This document shows positions 56,651-64,000 of a DNA stretch of 64,000 nt, piece by piece (within the stretch, counting starts at the first letter, position 1; each line of letters opens with the position of its first letter). Under the pieces are notes generated by a model. It made no database searches. It was given only the letters and a program-made list of their open reading frames with translations, and was not told the origin of the DNA. Both the position numbers and the translations under genes were made by a program. This stretch comes from Sanguinoderma infundibulare (Eukaryota; Basidiomycota; Agaricomycetes; Polyporales; Polyporaceae). The stretch covers positions 124,001 to 188,000 of the forward strand of contig JAVLRN010000012.1 in the NCBI GenBank assembly GCA_032821775.1, read 5' to 3'.

Positions 56651-57307
56651 ATGAAGTCCTTCTTCGCTCTCGCCACCGTCTTCGCCCTCGCCATCGTGCC
56701 CTTGGCTGTGGCCGACCCTGTGTCCAAGAACTCGACTCTGACCCTCGACTCCAAGTTCGGTGAGTCGCGTCCGACGACTGCTCTGTAGCAACCCAACTGA
56801 CCTTCGGTGTCGATGACGGACAGTGCCCGGCTACGCAGCCCAAGTGCCGAAGCGCATCTTCGGCCTTCCCCCCGTTAACGGCTCGGACGTCATCATCGGC
56901 ACGCCTGACAACTCCTCCTCCCTCTCCGTCTGGATCCTCCCCAAGGGGACCAACGAGGTCGGCCACATCCAGCTGCGCGACAAAGGCCGCGGAAACATCG
57001 ATCTCTGCGTGTCGTCGCACAACGCGATCAGCGACCCCAGCCACGTCGCGAAGGTGGAGGTGTGTAACAGCGGAGACATCTACCAGAACTGGACGGTGTC
57101 GGATGGCAATCCGACGGTCATCACCCAGGGCGAGAAGTGCCTCACCACCCGGGGAAAGGACATTAACAAGGTATGTCGTTTTGCGGGTGCGGCAAGGGTC
57201 CAAGAGGGCGGAGCTAATGCTCATGACACCAGCTGGTCATCATCAAGTGCAGCGAGGACGAGCCCGGGCAGCTCTGGAACGCGGTTTCCTTGGAGAGCTC
57301 GGACTAG
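56651..57307 (+). CDS. Small secreted protein with beta-trefoil (ricin B-lectin-like) fold
   Basis: Exons 56651-56759, 56824-57170 and 57233-57307 join to 176 residues. A clear signal peptide (MKSFFALATVFALAIVPLAV, ending near ADP) marks secretion. The mature part has spaced repeats typical of carbohydrate-binding beta-trefoils: SSLSVWILPKG, NIDLCVSSHN, DIYQNWTVSDG, GEKCLTTRGKD and PGQLWNAVSLE, with QxW-like ends (YQNW, GQLW). Four cysteines (IDLC, VEVC, GEKC, IIKC) could form two disulphides. N-glycosylation sites (NST, NGS, NSS, NWT) are present. Such proteins are common in mushroom secretomes; ligand unknown and no enzymatic or toxic domain is seen. Intact, with a TATA box 71 bases upstream. 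Confidence 0.8.
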
Positions 57308-57971
57308 GAGTATAAGCACCGGAATGGGAAGCGTAGGAGTCTGTCGGCCTGGCTGTGTAGCGTGTACAGTTCACCGGTGACTCGGAGAATCTTGAAGTGT
57401 AGTTGTTCGCGATCGATAACAATGCCTGCGTGCGTGACTTACATTTTTGGACGGCATTCGAAATCCTTGCTCGCTGCGCTCGTCGTTTGGCGGCCGTGAA
57501 CGCAGCGTTCGTGGTCACCCATTGCACCTGACATGAGGTTGAATCGGTACCTGTCTCGTCCAGACGCTCCGCGCTCAATGCCGGTCCTTTAAGTACTACG
57601 GTAGATCATCGTACAAAAATGCATAGTCGAGATGCACCATTGATGATTAAAAAAGGACGTGGCATGGGCACGAGGCATGATGTCAAGGGATGGACGCGGA
57701 CGCATTCATTCAATGGCAGATCATCGTACACGCAGCCCAGGGACGCAAGAATGCAGAGGGCCACCGCAGGACGCAAACGCACGGCTGAGAACACAAGGAG
57801 ATACGCAGGTACAGAAACGAGGGGGCGAAGATGAGCAGGACGTAGGGACACGACAGCGTATCCATATGGAGAAGTCTACCATGCCTGCCATGCGGTGAAC
57901 TCGGAATCTGGTTCGATGCAGCACTCCGAACCGGCATCATAACCTCTTTCTCCCCCCCTCTGACGACGGTA
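57308..57971. other. Intergenic, unassigned
   Basis: About 660 bases between convergent genes; likely 3' untranslated regions. No gene recognised. Confidence 0.4.
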
Positions 57972-58790
57972 TCAACCGCGCCCCACATAGCCTGCAGTTC
58001 CGGAAGGACGTGGTTCGGGGAACGAGGGTGCTTCGACGACGAGGACGTTCGGCGGCGCCGGGACCACGCATAACGCCTGGGACGTCACGTTGAGCATCTC
58101 GCTGCCGGCCTCTGCGTCCGCGAGCACGACACGCAGCTTCGCCATACCGCTAGATGCGATTGGTGCAGCGGTTGTGAAACGCAAGGCGTAGGATACAGAG
58201 CCGTTGGTGCATAGAGCGTGCGTGGTCAGCGCATGCAGCAGTCGCCCATGCGCAGTCGTTGGTGGTGATCAGGACACTGAGCGGTCGCGGATAGGAGCGA
58301 GGGAGGAGGGTGGACGCGGATGCAGCGCTGATGTTGGTCACAGCATTCCAGAGCTCGGGGAATGCGAGCATCGCCTGACGCCAATAGGCGCAGGCCATTG
58401 TGTTCGACATGCCTGTGTTCTCACCCCATGTCGCTTTGGATGTGAGAAACTCCAGGTGTGCCGTAGAACCTGTCGCCATCTTCGCCACAGTCCACCTGTT
58501 CGACTGCATCGAGGAAGATCGGTCGGAGGAGCTCCACCGGGAGGACCTGTGCTCCTGATCGCGACCGGTCCATCACCTGTTCTACCTGCTTCCGATGACC
58601 AGGAGTATCGCCTCTGCAGCACACGCTCCGTCACTCCTACTGGACATTCCAGGGCAAAGGTGTGTGAGCACTGACCTCGTGAGGACGTCTGCTTGGATAG
58701 CCGCTGGATGTTCATGTTTAAATCCGGTTGTGGAGTCATTCGCTGGTTCGTCTTTGGACTCTTAGCAATTTTGCCAGATATCATCGATGT
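57972..58790 (-). pseudogene. F-box-like protein, copy 2
   Basis: The F-box core reads LPVELLRPIFLDAVEQVDCG. After a frame change come ACAYWRQAMLAFPELWNAV, the usual second half of basidiomycete F-box regions, then TNISAASASTLLPRSYPRPL, and a final piece MAKLRVVLADAEAGSEMLN ending near 57972. It is clearly related to 54241-55239, with long stretches of matching bases (for example around 58255-58300 against 54700-54745), so the two arose by duplication. It retains the segment deleted from copy 1 but appears shorter overall. A SCF adaptor role is inferred from the family only. Frame breaks make function doubtful. Confidence 0.5.
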
Positions 58791-61700
58791 AGAACATGAT
58801 CGCTGGTACGCTGTATAAACGTGTCAAGGCTTGCAGGAGGGAGTCGGAATATGGTGAGACTTGCCGTCGGTGTTGGACCGTAAGGTGCCCTCGATGCCGA
58901 GGAGATCTGAACTGACGAGGCGGCCTGGAGTCCACAAAGGTGCTGAAAAGGCATGTTGTGGGCTGCAACTTTGCCCATGTGAGCGTCGCGTGGGCACAAA
59001 CTTCCAAACCTACGTGACTTCGCCGTCATCTTTGCTTGGCCGACTGGCCCACGTTAGGTACTCTACATAAACGCGATGTAAAACGCGGACGCACCGACGC
59101 CGCAGTAATGGGGTGGTGAAAGCGAAGGACACGAAGCTTCGTGCCAACCTTAAACACTTAAACCTTGCACACAAAGGCACGCACCAACGACCACTCCGCG
59201 ATTCATTGGTGATCATGCGGTGGGAACTTGAAGTACACAAAGGACATCCTTGCTGGCTGCTTCATCCCATCAAACAAAACAAGATTCAATTCACGACATA
59301 GAACATACGCCATCCACAGCACAAGTCTAACACATATCATCCAAAACGGTCGCCACGAAGACAACAGAAAGCCAAAAATTATAATGCATCGTTGGAAGCC
59401 CTTGCACGACGAGCGCGCACACAGTGCCACCAACCCGCTCTCGAACACGGTACGGCCCAAAGCCGCGTTCCCCCGCATTCACCACCGTCCTACTAAGTCA
59501 ACTGTGGTCAATAGGAACCATCCAATCGCACGTATCCTCCAACCTCTGCTCCTCGGGGGTGACCCGCCACCACGCCCTGCTAAACATCGCCTGCCCGCAC
59601 CCCGATAAACGATGCAAATGGCGATGACCAAAAGAGCACCGGAGACACGCATTTTCTCAAACGTGAATACAAGCCGTTCAGAACGCCGACCGACTCGTGT
59701 CCTCTCGCATGCCCACGAAGGCCTGCACTCAGCAATCCGCTCGCCGCCTGTGCATCGCGTCCACCAACCCGACCCCGTCTTCCTGTCTGTAACACTCGCC
59801 AGCCCCACCGACGTATCGGAAAACACAGCGAAACCACAGCTCCTCGCCAGCGCAAACATCCCGGAACAGAGCTTGAGCGCGAGCGGGTCGATGTAAAACT
59901 TACTAGGGTTAGATCTCGCTCTGGGTTAGAGAGCGGAGGATGTGGCTGGGGCGGCGCGTGTGCAACCAGGAGGACTTGGAGCACGGTTGGGAGCCATGGG
60001 AAGAGCGCAGAGAACAGGACAGAGACAGAAGGCAGAGGGCGGAGAGCAGCCGAACCATGCGCCAGTCGTTGCACCACGTCGTCGAGACCCGCTCGTCGCT
60101 CGCTCCCGCTTGCCCTCAGATTGGCGCCCGACAAACAACGCGTCAACACCAGCCACACCCGCGTCCCTGGGCCTCACGTGCCCGTTCCCCAGTCGCGTTC
60201 TGCATCCTCCCCAACTGGCAAGCTGAATTTCATGACCCCGCACCACAACCGTCCACGTAAAATGCAAGGCACGTCACACATACACAAGGTTTGAAAGCGA
60301 ACTCCACCACGTTCCTTGGGCCTTGAAGGCTGCTTGGCAAGAACCGCTGTGTTTTCAACTTCAAGTGGGAAAGCGGCATCGAGAGAATTTGCTGGATCGG
60401 CCACACCCCAGATCTTCGCGACCATCCCTGGAGTCATGTTTCCCACCAGTAATATTAGTCAGAGAGATGATCAGGGCTCAGGGGATGCATGTAGGGCACT
60501 GAGGGCTGAATTGGCGCATTATAGATACGGGTACGTAGTGTTACCGGAGTCCATGTGACAACCACTTGACATGCCGACTCGTCTGGACTCGAAGGTGGGA
60601 CAAGAATAGAACGTTCAGGAGTTCAGATGGGGAAAGTCGGATGTTTCGGAATAACGCTGTACTGCCGTACTCAGGCGAAGCGGTGATAGCACAACGTGTA
60701 CAGCATGAACTTAAGTTTTGTGATCGATACACCTGGGCCGATGCGCGAATGTGAGGATTCCGATGGGATACGATAGCCCTAGTAGTGAGTCCCGGTGTAG
60801 AAGTCAGCTTGAAGATCATCTAGTGAGGGTCAGGATGCATTGAAGTTTGTGGTTACCTTTTCGAACGCTGACTCGAGCCAGAATGAGCGGGCGGATAGGG
60901 AGGAGGCTTGTTCGGATGAGGACATTAAGCCGGGAGCCTGAAGCTGATCAGCGTTGCTTGTATCAGCGCAGACGAGGACCTCTAGAAATCTGAGGCACCG
61001 CCAGTCTACTACAAATTCACCGCCGGGCCCCTCGGTCGAGGGAGTTTCGGCGTGTGATCAGACTCGAGTGCCAGTGGCCATTTGACGCTGGGTTCGCTTA
61101 TCTTAGCAGTATATTCCCACACTCGTGCAGCGGCAGCGGCAGCACTGCTTTTGCCAGCGATTTTACTATCACCCCTCGAGCGACTCGACACAGCAATGTG
61201 CAAGTCATTAATTCCAGTTGTATCATCAAACTCATCGCTAACGGCTCTCCACATAAAACCCGTTCAACAGATTTCCTTCGCGTCGCACCCCTGAATTCTT
61301 ACAGTGCAACCAGCCCCGGCCGCACCGCCCAGTACCCTGATACGGTAGCGTGGTTTCACGGCTGGATAACAGGTCAGGAATATGCGCAGTCGGTGCCCCA
61401 CTAGTTCAACGGTCTTCTCTTGTGCACTTGGTCACCTTCGCCGCAATGTGTTTTGGAGAAACTCGGAGAAAAATCACACGCTGCTCCGAGCTGAACCTAT
61501 GCCATCAAGAGAAATCCGCAGCTTGGTTATACTGTGATATCGTCCGGCGTAGGTGCGTACTATTTTATCACACTCAAACATGCTTCTGCTTATCTCATTT
61601 TGTTGAAAGCGACCATGACCTAGGCATACTCTACAGTCTACGCAAGGTGCATGGAAAGCCTAGCCCTGGACCGCGATTTTTCAGGGGGTCGCCGAAACTC

Positions 61701-62879
61701 GATCAAGTATCGGCGACGGTGCCCCTCGGTGGCAGTGACGTCTCTATCATTCATGGTGCGCAGACGACACCGTTCAGGATCAGAGTCTTCTATATAAGCC
61801 TGGCCCTGTCTATCAGCGGCCAAAACGGCTCCGGGAGTGTCGTCTCATTATCCTGGGCAGCACTCTCGAAGCTGTCGTTGTAGAGTCGATTGGTGAGAGC
61901 AGATCGATGTCATCGCAGGGAGTGCAGAGCATCTCGTGCCTCACTACTTCATATGATAGACCCCATTGGTCATTTCTATCTCTACGCAATTCAATCGGCT
62001 CAGGAGCTTGCAAGAAGTGTTACATCACTGTTGGCGGTATCGACCAGTGCGCCCAAAGAGCCGCTCACGTTTCGATCATCTTGGATATCAAACCGCAGTA
62101 GATGCTCATGCGTCGAGGACGTTTGCTCGCATGTTGAGCCACGTCGGCTGTAGAATATGCACGCCCCTTTGCAAGTGGGCAATACCGCCCACTTTCAAGG
62201 AGGCGAGTCGTTCTACTCATTCAACTACAACCGTCATCCCTGTCTTGTTGGCAGTACGCCACAAAAATACCTCTTGCGCTAGCCAGGCCAGGAGTCGCTG
62301 TAGTTCATATCCCCGCGTCGAGCCTGTTCGCCGGCATTTTTCATCGCTGCTTCACGAACCTGGACGGATATTGAATGACGAATTTCATGTTGGAGTTGAG
62401 ACAGACGTTTTTGTTTGAGGACAATGGTGGACTGGCCGTAATGGTCCTAGCCGGTCCCGAATAGTAAGGGAGAGGGTTACGACCGCGCTATAAATAGCAG
62501 CAAACAGCCTCGCGCGCGTGCGTCCACTGCTGTTTGATAAGTCGCACAAATGTTTGCAACGCTTAGCAAACCCAGTGTGGATCTTTGTGGGTGGCTGTGA
62601 GAACCTGTCACCAGCCGGCTATGTGTCGTTCTTCCGCCATGTCATCCGCTGTGTCTTTTATCACGAAACGTTCCAGGCGTTTACGCCGCTGAGGAAACGC
62701 GTATGATATGGCAAGGATGCTGCTCTTCGCTACTCGAAGCAGCCGGGAGTTTCACTTATGACGCTTTTGTTCCTTCCCCATATCTGTGGCCCTAATAAAG
62801 CCACCTCCCTGTATGTCTCTCCCATCCTTCGTCCTCCCATCAAACCCTTGCCTATACGACGGCTAACACTAAGCGACCA
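58791..62879. other. Gene-poor stretch
   Basis: Four kilobases without a recognised gene. Open frames such as 59580-60158 (minus), 60174-60446 (minus) and 61350-61883 (plus) have no domain hallmark. TATA-like elements occur near 61792 and at 62488-62497 (CTATAAATAG) without an evident reading frame behind them. It may contain genes whose small exons I cannot recognise. Confidence 0.4.
62488..62497 (+). promoter_or_regulatory. TATA-like element
   Basis: CTATAAATAG in a GC-rich setting. It is nearly 400 bases before the MFS start codon, so its link to that gene is uncertain; it could serve a short or noncoding transcript. Confidence 0.35.
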
Positions 62880-64000
62880 ATGTCACACAACGCCGCTCCA
62901 GACGTGATTATCTTTTCCAAGACAGATCCAGAGGACCCCAAGAACTGGTCTCGGTGGCGGAAGCGGCTCGTAGTGACCTACATTTGTGCCCTAGCCTTCT
63001 GTTCGTGAGTCACTGCACGGGCCTCTTGCGCATCTCAAACAGCTGCTGACTGATCTTCAGCTGCTTTGGATCGTCAATCTATGTCAGTCCTCCATCCAGC
63101 ATCCCAAATCAAGGTCGCTGACACTGAGCTCTTCCTCCGAAGGCGACTGTAGAACTGCAGATTCGGGGAAAATACCGCGTGGACGCAGATGTGGCGAGTA
63201 CAGGACTGACCGTTTACGTCCTGGGCTTCTCGTTTGGACCTCTTCTTTGTCAGTGTCTCCGATTTCGTCCAAATCTCCCGGATGTATGCTGACCGCTGTT
63301 TCCTCGCACAGGGGGTTCGTGATATTCCTGAGTGCTCATCTCCGGTAACTGATAGACTTCTGTAGGCCCTATGAGCGAGGTCTATGGCCGTAAACTACCC
63401 TACATGGTCTCCTGGCCTTTGCTCATTGGTAAGAGATTCATTGCGTCTACTATTCTCGTGCTAAGTTGCGGTGTGCCCTCAACAGCCATGAGCGCCGTCG
63501 ACTCCTTTGTCAACAATCTAACGGTCATACTCGTGTGTATGTGCGAATGCTTCCAAGTTTCTTCAGGTGGCTCAACGTCCGTAGTCCGTTTCCTGACAGG
63601 AGCGGCTGCTGCGTGTGCACTGAACAAGTAAGCTTTCTTCAATCGTAGTTGTTTCCCATGAGTTCTGATGCTCTTTCTAGTGGTGGTGGTATTATGTCCG
63701 AGTACGCTTCACCGTTTTTCTGCATCGGATAGCATATTTACGACCATTGCGTTAGCATATACAACATCGTTGATATGCAGGCGCAGGCGATTGGTATGTG
63801 GCTTCCTAGTCCCATCATAACCGCATCTGCTGACCATACTCATGGGCATAGCAATTGCGTGGTAGTACGTGCCGTGACCACGGTACTCGTCTTGGTTCAG
63901 AACTAATGTCAGACACTCCCAGCGCTGTATGCGTCTTCTCCGGACCGTGCATTTCCCTATTAATTGGCTTCTTCATTGCTGCCAATGCCGGTCCTCAGTG
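62880..64000 (+). CDS. MFS transporter, DHA1-like, 3' partial
   Basis: The start at 62880 reads MSHNAAPDVIIFSKTDPEDP, then KNWSRWRKRLVVTYICALAF, the usual DPxNPxNWxxxxK N-terminus of fungal 12-helix drug/polyamine-type permeases. Later exons give CFGSSIY, TGLTVYVLGFSFGPLL, then PMSEVYGRKLPYMVSWPLLI (the loop 2-3 motif xPxSExxGRRxxY), GSTSVVRFLTGAAAACALN, GGGIM, and VFSGPCISLLIGFFIAANAG, where the window ends. These proteins use the proton gradient to export drugs or move polyamines at the plasma membrane. Introns are short and frequent. Part of the VVRFLTG to DIYN region deviates from the usual G(S/T)xPL and AD motifs, so slight decay is possible. The C-terminal half is outside the window. 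Confidence 0.75.

Noticed and set aside
58762..59007. Reverse-transcriptase-like motif (MFYIDDIW) on the minus strand
   Set aside because: Only a single short resemblance to the YxDD region; none of the neighbouring reverse transcriptase blocks, RNase H or integrase motifs are present.
59580..60158. 192-codon minus-strand frame
   Set aside because: Biased Arg/Ser/Pro composition, overlapping open frames on the other strand and no family signature; likely chance in GC-rich DNA.

Overview
This 64 kb window looks like the nuclear genome of an Agaricomycete-type basidiomycete. Genes are broken into many short exons by roughly 45-70 base GT-AG introns. The recognisable families are typical of mushroom-forming fungi: DUF6534 multi-pass membrane proteins, a DUF6589 protein, a RecQ-like helicase, F-box proteins, a kinase-like protein with a short Crinkler-like header, MFS transporters, a P450 remnant and a TATA-driven small secreted protein. 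Nothing suggests bacteria, an organelle or a virus.

Layout. 1-8399: two plus-strand DUF6534 genes with a truncated ZZ zinc-finger gene between them, then a minus-strand membrane-anchored coiled-coil gene. 8400-25103: one giant inverted repeat of 16,686 bases (8409-25094), bounded by a 9-base direct repeat (CCGGAAGGC at 8400-8408 and 25095-25103). Each arm of about 8.3 kb carries a DUF6589 gene, a zinc-knuckle gene, a leucine-rich F-box-like gene and a RecQ-like helicase gene. The two helicase genes diverge from a 98-base non-palindromic centre (16703-16800). 25104-36172: three minus-strand DUF6534 genes plus an orphan terminal exon. 36173-42908: a kinase-like gene (plus strand) and a DHA2-type MFS transporter (minus strand), with a probable decayed DUF6534 gene between them. 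42909-50480: a small TATA-driven gene, another DUF6534 gene and a P450 N-terminal fragment. 50757-54345: a C2H2 zinc-finger gene lying between two inverted copies of a 0.6 kb repeat. 54241-58790: two related F-box-like genes and a small secreted beta-trefoil-like protein. 58791-62879 is gene-poor by my reading. 62880-64000: the start of a DHA1-type MFS transporter.

Main point. The palindrome behaves like a single mobile element that is an inverted dimer. It has one target duplication for the whole structure. The outermost 165-base repeats match each other, the innermost two nearly match each other, and outer and inner differ mainly at CpG sites. That pattern is expected if one roughly 8.3 kb element was duplicated by inversion and then inserted as a unit. 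The differences between arms that I could read are transitions and mostly CpG to TpG/CpA, as expected of cytosine methylation followed by deamination. Several reading-frame defects are shared by both arms, so the copy was already damaged before it was doubled. The pairing of DUF6589 with a RecQ-like helicase in a long-terminal-repeat DNA element with a 9-base target duplication is the best candidate here for an undescribed system. All of this was read by eye; no search or alignment program was run.
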